From assembly GCA_948099385.1 (NCBI GenBank), contig CANUEZ040000069.1, forward strand, positions 379,501-443,500: a stretch of DNA of 64,000 nucleotides, read 5' to 3'. Shown here one piece after another: positions 9,890 to 19,750 of this stretch (position 1 is its first letter; every line of letters starts with the position of its first letter). Under the pieces are notes generated by a model that had not been told where the DNA came from, did no database searches, and saw only the letters and a program-made list of their open reading frames with translations. The position numbers were made by a program, and so were the translations under genes. Source of the stretch: Fasciola hepatica (taxonomy: Eukaryota > Platyhelminthes > Trematoda > Plagiorchiida > Fasciolidae).

Positions 9890-11860
9890 TGTGGGAATTT
9901 AACAAAAGTACTGAACTACCGGTATACCCCACAACATGAGTGTGATTGAATAAATTCTTGAGGATTTCTCAAGTTTTCCGATAGCCTTCTGTCGTTGCTA
10001 ATACCATATTCTTCTAAGAAATCCCCCCTTTGATAACACGATAATGCAATAGATGAAATAGGAACAGCCCTTCATCTAGGATTATATTTTATAGGTTTCA
10101 CTTGAATTGACGGATAAATCTCTAGTACTCATTTGGGTATCCACCAAAGCCAAACGATGTTGTTATCTTTCTCTTATCACTTTCAATTTGATGGGACATT
10201 TATGTATTACTCAGAGGATCAGGTTAAAATATTATTACCGGATACTATCGCGTTTCCGTGCATAACGAAGATATTCCGTCATCGTCCACAATCAAATACC
10301 TTAGTGTTCTGCTGACCCATAACATTGTTCATGCTCTGTGGACGTCAACTTTATTTTTCAAAGTCAGAAAGCTGTTTTTTCATGTTCACGTTACGTATTG
10401 TCTCCTTACCTCATGAATGCTTTTCAAAATGTTTGACCGCTTGTATTATTCCTGTGACTTAACTGATCCCCAGAAATCTTTCCTGATTTGGTGAAGAAGA
10501 CTTTGATTTTGTCATAAGATCCAGCAAACACATATCTAGATGAAGTGGCATATCTGGAGTTAACTTGATGACATCAACATAAGCAAATATTTCGGTGATT
10601 GTGATGGTAATACTCTCAAAATTCACCCTGATTTCTACCATCCCCTACACCATGCCACTGCAAAGGCTGCTTCTATATCTCGCACATGCCCATAGTTCAA
10701 GTTGCTGTTGGCCCGCACACCTACAAGGAGTAGTTCTCTTCTGTCGTACCTTGTTCGCCTGCTTGCTGATGGCAAGTAAACTTCCTCAGAATTGGTATAA
10801 AGCCCGGATTTCGAGCATAACCAGGTCTTTGCTACTTCATCACTTGTTGAGAATAAACGTATTTTACATTCGTTTCATCCATAGAAACTGAATAAATGGG
10901 TGACAAACTACAGTTTTGTGTGTACGATTCAACTACCGACCTAGTTTTAATTTCTAATGTGAGTAACTAGGGGGCTTACTGGTCGGGGGTGGGGGTAATT
11001 GTATTACCTGGAGCTTGTGGTTGTGCAAACTTTCATAAGTTAACAAGTGACAGGTTAACACAAATCTTTTTGCGTTAATATATTCAGAAACCTCTTGTCA
11101 AGCACAGCATAGAGCATTATCTCGGAAAACTGTTTCCCATACAGGGGAAACGTTTTATCGATGACGGTGAAGAACTTCCAACTAATACAGTTGCCTTTAT
11201 CTAAAGTTTAGCGATAAATAGTACCGTGATTCACTCACTCTCGTATCAACAAATTTAGTTGATCTTCGTACTAGGCGGGATGATTTTTTGGGCGATTTCC
11301 TACCATAAGTAAACTTCTTCCAACCAGTCCACAAACGATCGCAAAATAAGCTGTCACAAGCGAAGCAAACAGATCGCCCAAGTCATTCCTTCTGATCTGA
11401 ATCCTCCAATAAAAGCCATACGCATCCTTCTTAGTAAGGCATCCAAAGCAGCCATCATGTCAGATGATGCTAGCCGCACTGGAATTTACCGCATCTCTCA
11501 ATGCAACTTGAAGTAAGTGTGCTTGGAAATGGTAACATTCCGGATAAGGGACTAGAAGTTACGGCACTGTTTTTCCTCTTAATGTATACAGAATCATTTC
11601 CTTGCCTCGATATGCTCAGACTTCTACCGCATGAAAGTGTATTTTTGGGAGCTTTTCAGTGAATTATCCGATACATGTTGTCCATATTACCGTACGACTA
11701 TCGATAAAGATCCTTAACTGAAAATCAAACTTTGCAAAACGACGAGGTGAGGTCTAGTTTAAACAAAGATAAGCGCTCACTCTATTGCAAAATCCACCAA
11801 TTTATCGCAGTCGTTTACTGGTAAACGGAACCATACGGCAATTAGGCACAGGAAAAATAC
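9890..11860. other. No gene recognised
   Basis: Contains only short frames (10133-10315, 10595-10891). A G-rich run (GGTCGGGGGTGGGGG) lies near 10981-10996. Nothing here shows a recognisable domain or splice-bounded exon. Confidence 0.3.
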
Positions 11861-11971
11861 CTCCCGGATTTCTTTAGCTAGCCATTTATTGTTCTGTTTC
11901 GAGATTTCTTTGATCTCAAAATAACAACCATCATGAAACAATGCACGCGATATTTCATCAGGTTCAGTCAT
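11861..11971 (-). CDS. Candidate exon of an unknown gene
   Basis: ATG at 11971 opens a frame beginning MTEPDEISRALFHDGCYFEI and continuing in a charged, helix-like stretch (KQNNKWLAKEIRE) to a GTATTT donor. Composition and codons look like real protein. The family is not recognised, no partner exon was identified, and the frame continues past the donor to 11777, so the limit is uncertain. Confidence 0.3.
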
Positions 11972-12290
11972 TGATAAATGTGGTTATACTTGTTCAGAAT
12001 CTCAAAGCGTGACTAGGTTCAGAATCATGCCACTACTGTACAAGATGCTCGAATGAGCATACCCGGATACCAGCACATATTCGATATGCCAACTTTATCT
12101 TTACTGGACACAACAATTAGTTACCCATTTTTGTTCATTTTAGAAACGTTCCTATGTGAACATTTGAAATTATTGATATTTGGAACATATGGTCTAACAA
12201 AACGTTCATATAGTCTTCGAACATTATGACAAGGGAATTAAGAAGAGATCTTCAAAAGGCATATTTAGTAACGTTCAATTGTTGGCACAG

Positions 12291-12527
12291 CTGAAGTTGT
12301 TGTTTCCTAAATTATGTAACATTATGACGCCAGACCTTAAATGGATTGTGCAGATGAGACTGAGTTTAATATATGCAAGTCAGTGGATTTTTACCACGGA
12401 TATTCCTAATGACTTGAGATCGCTGTTTGGAAATGATCTGGGTGATGACAGTCTGCCCACTAAGCGCTATCGACGTATAAAATATGGGTTTAAAAATGGA
12501 GATCTTCCTTTTCGTGTTTCACCATGA
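12291..12527 (+). CDS. Candidate terminal exon of an unknown gene
   Basis: After a GGCACAG acceptor the frame runs 78 codons to TGA. It reads like a folded domain: TPDLKWIVQMRLSLIYAS, then FTTDIPNDLRSLFGNDLGDD, and a basic KRYRRIKYGFKNG segment before the end. I do not recognise the family. Upstream exons were not found on this strand, and nothing shows whether it belongs to a transposon. Unlike most frames here, it is evenly mixed in amino acids. Confidence 0.4.
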   Translation: MKLLFPKLCNIMTPDLKWIVQMRLSLIYASQWIFTTDIPNDLRSLFGNDLGDDSLPTKRYRRIKYGFKNGDLPFRVSP

Positions 12528-13723
12528 AATACGCCCGAAACTGCTGCAGTCCGTCATGTTACAAACAATAGCTTATCGATCATAAGTGGTCCGTAGAATA
12601 TCAAGGTGGGTGTACATTTTATGTCCAATCTGCATGATCTTTATATGGGATATTTTCAGCGTGACAGTCAGTAGCTTGATTTCAAGCATTATCATTTGTC
12701 TTTGACGTTTGATTCAAACAATTCTCAACTTTCTGTTATTATCAGAGTGAACTTAAAAACCAGTTGTGCAGTTTCCCAAGATTGACGGGGACGGGAAAAC
12801 CAATGGTTTTATGGATCAGGTGGCAGCTTCCCTTCTTAATATTTCTTCGTTCACAATGGCAAATATTGTATCAACATTAACCATGCTATTCGTAGTGTCA
12901 TTTTCCCAGGATCTATTTTGATATTGGAATAAAATTGTATGTTTTAGAATCTTGATTGTTCTTGCAAACTCCTGCCATCATTTCGCAAAGCAAACAGTAA
13001 CATTCCTTCTGATCATGAAAGAATTCATCAACACCGTCAATTGTTAAATGATCTATCAATCGTGATGCATATGGTTGTCAGATAGACACACTTTGTGCTC
13101 TTACACAACAGCAATAACGCAGAATCATACAATTTCATATGTACCATAAAAGCCAAGTAGTGGTGACATCTTATGAAAATTATTCTTGTAATCTGCTTGT
13201 ATGCCGTGAATAGCCATGGTCAGAATACAAACAAAATCATATTCTTGCTGCTACCCGTGGCCACACCTGTGACGGAATATGAGGTTCTGGGAGGAAACTG
13301 AGCAAAATTATTTTACATTGAACTAACCCAAAGGTTATTCAAAACACATTGTTCATACACCGTATTAAACTTGTAGACTGCTGCCATCACATGTTGCACT
13401 TTTGACTGCAATGACCGATATGTAAGTGACCAACTGACTATTCTCTTTAGAATGGAGAAATTTCTACGAATGCTCTCAAATCTGCTCTTTTAGAGGGCAA
13501 TTGCATGAACTGGACCCTAAACTAACGCATGTTTCCACATGTCTTACTGTGTACGATTGACAGGCAAATCGTTTTGCATAGGACTAGAAACACATCTGTT
13601 ATGAAACAGAATGGAACGTTATCGTGAAAAGCCATCACCTTCGTTAGGATGAATTCCGGGACTTTTCTAGCAATAACAGTGAAGATTTCCCTAACATTCA
13701 AGGCAAATCTGATTGATACCCAC
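12528..13723. other. No gene recognised
   Basis: AT-rich stretch without a frame above 60 codons and without a repeat that I could match elsewhere in the window. Confidence 0.3.
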
Positions 13724-13925
13724 CGGCAATGCTAGATGAATTCCATTTCGATTCAAATCTGTACTGATAGTTGGTATGATATGTCGACTTGCGGTGGAGT
13801 ATAATTTCGGGGGATATTTCTCATACCAAGTGACATTTTTATGAGCCTTCGATGGCTCATCATATATCAAACATATACGAGAAACAAACCCACCGCCAAA
13901 ACGACACGCCTCATGGTTTGAATCC
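13724..13925 (-). CDS. Candidate internal exon of an unknown gene
   Basis: Bounded by an acceptor TTCAAG and a donor GTGGGT, with 67 open codons. The reading includes EACRFGGGFVSRICLIYDEP, then AHKNVTWYEKYPPKLYSTAS, with a possible N-glycosylation site (NVT). A second minus-strand frame over the same bases starts MRRVVLAVGLFL, a leader-like peptide, but meets a stop after three more codons. The family is unknown. It may belong with the exon at 14703-14828, but the phases need another exon between them. Confidence 0.35.
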
Positions 13926-14129
13926 CTTGAAGGAATCAACACGTGCCCCTATTTTTTGGCCTGCAGACCGGCCTTCGAGTCATGTGATACTAGAGGCATA
14001 GAAAAATTGTGGTAAACTTGTATCCAACAGTGACTGAGTGAGCTTGAGAATAATCCCTCTCTGAATTAGGGACAGAGATTTCCGGCGCTGTATTTTGATA
14101 GTAATGCACACACAATTGCCCCATACATT

Positions 14130-14522
14130 CTATTTGCCAGGTTTTCTATCTACGAAATGTGTACTTCGCGTGGTTTTTCCTAATTTAATCCGATAATAGA
14201 TGCATGTATTTGTGTCAAGAAACTGAACGGGGTACGGCAAAAAAAAATTCAAAATCACAGTAACATTAGTAGTGTTGTGAGCGTATATACTACTTATTAA
14301 GTAGTTGATTGCTGAAGACAGAACTATGGACAATTGTGGATTAACGAACACAGCTAAGTTTAGCAATCCAGGCGCAATAAGGTAAGCGACGATCTGCAAA
14401 CCACCTGACCGCTCCTCCGTTGGACGATGACTGTTTTCAAGTGAACAGGACAGCCACTTGGCAAATGAGGATGTCTGTAAAAATTGTGTTGTTTTGTCAA
14501 TGCCCGAACACGTTGATGTCAA
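14130..14522 (-). other. 130-codon open frame of uncertain status
   Basis: One of the longest uninterrupted frames in the window. It has a hydrophobic middle (AYLIAPGLLNLAVFV, then LSSAINYLISSIYA) that could span a membrane. No family is recognised and there is no leader. A splice-bounded part (near 14407-14459) could be a small exon. In AT-rich DNA a frame this long can arise by chance, so it is recorded only as open. Confidence 0.2.
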
Positions 14523-14702
14523 TAAACAACCTATTCACCCAGGCACGCCTTCTGGATTGCAGCAGTAGTAATAAAAGTAATAATAATAATATCACTCAGC
14601 CATAAGATATAAACACAACTTCCGAATACAATGGCTGAAAAATAGCTTCTTCCAACTTATTCGGATGGCAAACCTTCCTAGGTATAACGTAGGCCAATTT
14701 AC

Positions 14703-14828
14703 GTGATAGCCGAAACTACTCGTACAATAGCAATTTCCACGAACGGCTCGGCGACACATCATCGAACCAGGTGTCGTTCGTGGTATATTTTCCATCCTTG
14801 AGGTGCCCATGGTCATATCCACAACATA
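14703..14828 (-). CDS. Candidate internal exon with a cysteine-rich extracellular-type sequence
   Basis: 42 codons in phase 0 lie between an acceptor GAGCTGAG and a donor GTAAAT. It reads VVDMTMGTSRMENIPRTTPG, then MCRRAVRGNCYCTSSFGYH. Clustered cysteines (C-x7-C-x-C) suggest a disulphide-bonded secreted or surface protein. No domain family is recognised and no partner exon is established. Confidence 0.35.
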
Positions 14829-15191
14829 CTCAGCTCAAATGTGTGTTTTTTACTAATGACGTTATAAGAAAATAAGAGAACATGGTACGAAAAGTCAAAT
14901 TATGGTGAACCAGTGATCCGTAAAGTGTTCACCTGATTTTCACTTACTTGAATATGATTACAAACTCTCGGAAACAACCCTACTCAGCACATGAATCTTA
15001 GCCCGCATAGCATGTATCTGAGATGCTGCCACCATACATATTTTTCATTCCCCTCAGATTATTCAGGATAGTAGAACTGCTGTCAATTTGCCATAATGTG
15101 CATTTAATTATTATTCGGCGATACAAACTAATGAGGCACAATAAGCTGTTTTATTTTCTGGCGGTCGAGAGCCAGCAATATATGACCAACA

Positions 15192-15524
15192 GTGGTCGTC
15201 ACGAATTCCAATCACCATGATTTGATAAAACTATCAATTTACTCAATACCCACTGTTTTGAGACCTGAAATGCCCTCACAAAGCCTAAATAAGTTCATCG
15301 AAATTATTTTGAACGATTTGGGTACTGTGAACACAATTACGCCAATTGGTATGAGCCTCAGTAAATCAAGACCAAACTCGTTGGGTCAAGGTTATCACGA
15401 TGCAATGAACAATGCTTCACTGGGGGTCAAAGACAACAACTATAGGCTGCGTATCACATCAGAAGGTTTTTCTCGGAAGACTATATTACTGCGGGTAATG
15501 CGTCTTGTCGTGTATCACGTGTAG
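15192..15524 (+). other. 110-codon open frame of uncertain status
   Basis: The frame reads like mixed-composition protein, including EMPSQSLNKFIEIILNDLG and SLGVKDNNYRLRITSEGFSR. It lies just upstream of the Gypsy relic on the same strand and could be part of that element or of an unrelated gene. No family is recognised and no clear splice sites bound it. Confidence 0.25.
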
Positions 15525-15849
15525 ATATTCATTCGATAGCACTGAATATACAAATGTGTATGGTAACGACACCATGAATAATTCATAGGTTCCCATGTCA
15601 CAATCAATTTATCACAGATTTAATATGATCGTGATTAAGGCATCACTTCCATTCCACCTTGATTACGGTGTTGCACGGCGACTGCTATGGAGCCGTAGGA
15701 TTTAATAAAAGCCATGGTCAGCAGTACAAAATTTTCGAAAAATATTCTGGCATATACCTGCCTGAAAGGTTCCGCTGCTCCCAACTTTCCACCTTCAACA
15801 AGCCTTGGGACATGGTTCAGTACTGTTTCCTATCCTTTGAGTTTCACAT

Positions 15850-17740
15850 CTCATCGGGCTTTTTCCAGGTAGCCATTGATAAGGTGAGTTAAGGTTTGGC
15901 CGGAGTACTTTCCCATCAAAAGATGCGATCATCTTCGAAGCATCAAAGGAGGTACATATACATCGCTTGAAGCAAACCTTCAAGAGGCTCGTTGCCGAGC
16001 ATATTTTAATCAAGCCTTCAAAATGTAAACTCGGAACCCGGAAATTAAACTCCCCTGGGGTTCTTGTTGAAGGTCATTAGGTAACAGCCGGACTCAGATC
16101 GTTTCAAACCTATAGCCAAAATGGAGTCACCGAAGAATCTCGCTCACTTGAGATCGTTCACAGTTTTTTGCCACACAGTTACAGGTTCATTGAGAATTTT
16201 ACAAAAGAATGCGAATTAGTTGTTCCTCTCCATGCCATTCGATAAGTGGCAGCGGATTGGCCAATGCGAGAAAGTTTTTTGGGATTTCATCAATAGCCCA
16301 GCTGAGAGTCCTTTGTTAGCTTTATTCGCACTAGCCAAAGAAGCGGGACTAGACACGGATGAGTGTCAGGTCTGAATCGGTCCAGTGCTTGAACAACGAG
16401 GATGATCGATCAAATGTATTTCTCGACTTCTGAATACTGCTCGGAGAGGATACTCAGAAACACTCAAAAAGCAATCACTGTATAATTATTAGTTGGACGT
16501 CCACATAAGCAATTTTTGTGGTTGAAGTGTGCAGTACCCACGGACTACATAGAGCTACAGTTTCTACTCCATCGGAATACGTTCGTTGCCAACTCCACAA
16601 AAATCATTTTGCAAAGACGAAGTACGGCTCATGCTGCATGTAACTAGGATATTTTACTTTGACATGGAAAACCGATCAAGCATACTTATTCTTTTTGGAG
16701 ATACTCGCTGCTTGCCGCTTCTGAACAATGTCAGTTTACGTCGCCGGCCTTCCTTTTATTGAAAGATGAGTTGCGAAAGTACGCCAAACGATACTGCTGG
16801 TCGATGATTTTTGCCATCGAGGAAGGGTGGCAGCCGGAAGTGAAATGAGAGTATCCGTGAATTGCGACAAACTGGAAGTGTAACCTGATTGAGTGTTATA
16901 TTACTCCGACGGACTGACCATACCTCCTCCTATGGGTAAAATGCTCTTGGAGTAATTGCACAAAGGTACTTCAGGAGTGAAGAAGATGAATTCGTCAGCT
17001 CGTTAAATGTATTGATGACCTGGGGTGGATGCGGACATATGAATGACGACTAAGACCTGTGATGCGTTTGTACATAATACCAATTCAGAACCAAACAAGT
17101 GAAACCCGTAGTCCATCAGGTACATCCAAAAACATCATGTTCATATCGACTTCTGTGGCACTTTTCTAAACAGATATCACGCTCTCATGTTGATCGATTG
17201 ATACTCGGAATGGCCAGAGGTATTTTTAACTTCAGCACCAACCACCTTAGTTGAAACCACGCTCTAAGAAAGTGCTTCAGCCAGCGAGGTATCGCACAAG
17301 AGCTCGACACCGACGGTGGTTCTCAATTTTGTGAATCTTAGTTGAAATATTGGTTGGGTTGCATGGGCTCTCTACATCTCCTAACGGCTGCTCGTCATCA
17401 GTGTTCTAACATGCTGCAGAAAACTTCGCAGGTAATTTGAAGATTGAATTCGTCTCATTCAGTCCAAATCATTGCCGGAACTGAAGACATTTATTGAAAA
17501 ATTTCGGTTCAAATAATGGACGGTAGTGCATTTGACGACGAAAGAAGTTTCAGCTATGCTATTCGAATCGAGAAGACTCAGGGCGTCACTACAGTGTTTA
17601 GATTGCAAGGACGTACCATATTTCCGAGACAGCTATCTCCGACCAGCTAATGGGATCTTTACAATATACTTTGATCTATCAGTCTACAAGATCTGCTGTG
17701 TACCCAACCATTGTGTCATTGACATTCGCACGTGATTCAT
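15850..17740 (+). mobile_element. Decayed Gypsy-type LTR retrotransposon: reverse transcriptase, RNase H and integrase remains
   Basis: Pieces of one pol polyprotein appear in order on the plus strand with frameshifts and stops. SGFFQVAIDK near 15855 is a reverse-transcriptase strand. A clean 40-codon stretch follows from about 15922 (DAIIFEASKEVHIHRLKQTF, then ILIKPSKCKLGT). Next come RFKPIAKMESPKNLAHLRS (about 16099) and RNase H remains around 16340 (DTDECQV). Integrase pieces follow: HIDFCGTFL (about 17143), DTDGGSQFC (about 17309), AENFAGNLK (about 17418), and a C-terminal AMLFESRRLRASLQCLDCKD in the frame at 17526-17735. About 60-70 codons holding the central reverse-transcriptase motifs, including the YxDD region, are missing between the first two pieces. 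No LTRs were found. Non-functional. Confidence 0.75.
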
Positions 17741-18859
17741 TCCGGCACCTTTGGGCTTGAACTCGCGTGAGTGATGCCTGTCTATCCCACTCCATGCTTC
17801 GTTCCACTTTACCAATCACAGGCGTTTAGATACGCGAGTGACTCCTGGTTGACCCATTATTATACTTGCGCCTTACAGTGGATAATGAGAATGCCTCGAT
17901 AAACAGTTAAGTACGTTGAAGCTTTGCTTCTAGTATCCGCCTGATCAGGTGAGTTCGAACTTTGACAGCGAAATCGCGTAGATATAACAGAATCCGTCTT
18001 TTCTCGGTCAATAGACCATCTCCCTTTACGAGCCTACATCCGTTCACTTATAAACGAGTTTGTACCAATCATCCCCGACTGAAAACATTATTGATAATAT
18101 AGTCTGTTCTCGTCGTCTTCTAGAGCGTGTCATCCGGGTAAGAGCTATTCCGTTACACACGGCTGCCCAGGTGGGTGCTATTCTCACTATGGTGCGACAT
18201 AAACTCATGACAAGATGATTTGAAGTTGGAGGCGGAGTTAATACCAAAAATGCGCACTGTTATTTATAATTCTCTTTGACTCTCACGTGAGCAGTCACCA
18301 CAAGGTTACATACAACATGAAGGTCTTTCGTGGTCACAATATATGCAAACGACAAAACCCATACAATAGAGCAGATGCTAATTCCTCTCATTAGTGGCTA
18401 CGGTTTAGTTAAAGATGCTGTCAGACGAAGTCTGTGTTATACTCAGAAGTAGAATGAACTTATCATGCGTGGTACAGTGTGTTCAGTGGTTCTAAGTCAA
18501 CTTCCACTGTGCTTAGTTTCTCCTTTTGCTACCGATAAATACATCACTGATTAGTGATTGTTTCTCTGTACAGTAGTTGACGAATAGACGATAGATTGCT
18601 CCCGTGATCTAAAAAGCAAAGGTAGTATTGTTAAAATGTAACCTCAGTTGATTCATATTCATCGCATTTCCATCCATAAAGTCACGTGCGCATTTCCACG
18701 TCTGATAAAATGCAACCTCAACACAAATGTAAACATGAGCGCATGTGATCGCAGTTCATTTTATTACAGTGACCTTGTCTTATGCTAAAAATATAGAACC
18801 AGCACATTCGGCTTTGTTATGCAAGTAAATTGTACATTATGTGAATTTTACGTTTCTTC
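17741..18859. other. 3' flank of the Gypsy relic; no gene recognised
   Basis: This should contain the 3' LTR if one survives, but I could not match any part of it to the 5' side of the element. A short frame at 18044-18247 on the minus strand (arginine-rich RRRREQ) has no recognised family. Confidence 0.3.
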
Positions 18860-19750
18860 AAATATCAAGTTGGGTGTTCTTTTTTGCAGTTGCTACCTTA
18901 ACCAATGCAAATGTGCACGTGAGTATTTGATTGCCGCCAAATACAGAATTACGTAGAAATACGTGTCGTTCTACTTTATGAGAGGAATACACTGTAAAAC
19001 ATACTGCACACATATCCAACCATTGCCCAAACGATCAAGTAAAGCACCTTTGTATTAATGACTGGACAAAATGGACATTGCGACAATTACTGTTTGTAGG
19101 TTTCTCTAGCAACTAGATGTTTCATTTTTGCATACTAGTCACTTGACGATATATACTGCCGTATTGAATGACAGAATCAACAGCGAGAGAGAGAGAAAAA
19201 AAAAGTATACGCGCACGCTTCGCATGTACCACATAATACATTTCAGATTCCAGTGAGTCCGCGCATTTTGTCGATGGACGTTCATTGCAATCAACTTTGT
19301 GAATGTTGCTCGAGACACGCCCTAGTCTAATAGTGCTTCTTAACAAGGGAAAATGAATCATCCTGGAAAATATCCATGTGGTGCACCAATGCTAATACAT
19401 CCGGCTGTGCTCAATATTAATGCTGAAGATACATGGAAGCCACTGGAAAGGATACATATTGTTACATATACACAAAAGGTTATTACAATTTTTACTCAAT
19501 TTTACAAAAGGTTTTTCTTCAAGGGTCGGAAAGAAAATATACGCCTAATCTCACTTTCATTACGGTCTTTTATTCTGATGCATTTACTCTTACCTTAGGT
19601 TGCACGTTCGATTATATTTGTGCTTTTTCGCGGTTTATAATGATCAGCAACCGTGGTAATTGAGTGCAAATGAACATTCTCTACTGATGCTGGGTTTCTG
19701 AGAGTTTACTATAAAATTAACATTTTTGGCTCCAGTTGACAATAATGTGT
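18860..19750. repeat. Duplicated block, copy A (partner 62480-63640)
   Basis: Matched landmarks occur in the same order in both copies. They are AAATGTGCACGTGA (18908 and 62558), AGTCAC-TG followed by TATACACTGC-like sequence (19137 and 62810), and AATACATTTCAG (19235 and 62907). Further on come CTTCTTAAC/CTCTTAAC before a GGGAA (19337 and 63220), ATGCTAATACAT (19389 and 63272), and GCAACC-TGGTA with TGCAAATGAAC (19650 and 63532). Divergence is substantial. Copy B is longer, with about 190 extra bases near 63000-63190. Confidence 0.6.
19353..19598 (+). CDS. Candidate coding exon of unknown family inside the duplicated block (copy A)
   Basis: The plus-strand frame reads KYPCGAPMLIHPAVLNINAE, then TWKPLERIHIVTYTQKVITI. 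The corresponding part of copy B (from 63319) reads VKPLERAQIVKYAQHVFTVL. Many base differences between copies fall at third codon positions (AAG/AAA, CTG/CTC, AGG/AGA, GTT/GTG, CAA/CAG), as expected if this frame was once under selection. An acceptor-like CTTAACAAG precedes it at 19345. The 3' limit is uncertain because the frame runs into a TAG. Function is unknown. It could be host exon or element-derived. Confidence 0.4.
   Translation: MNHPGKYPCGAPMLIHPAVLNINAEDTWKPLERIHIVTYTQKVITIFTQFYKRFFFKGRKENIRLISLSLRSFILMHLLLP

Noticed and set aside
17741..18250. Possible 3' LTR of Gypsy copy A
   Set aside because: No matching 5' LTR could be found upstream of 15850, so the call has no support.
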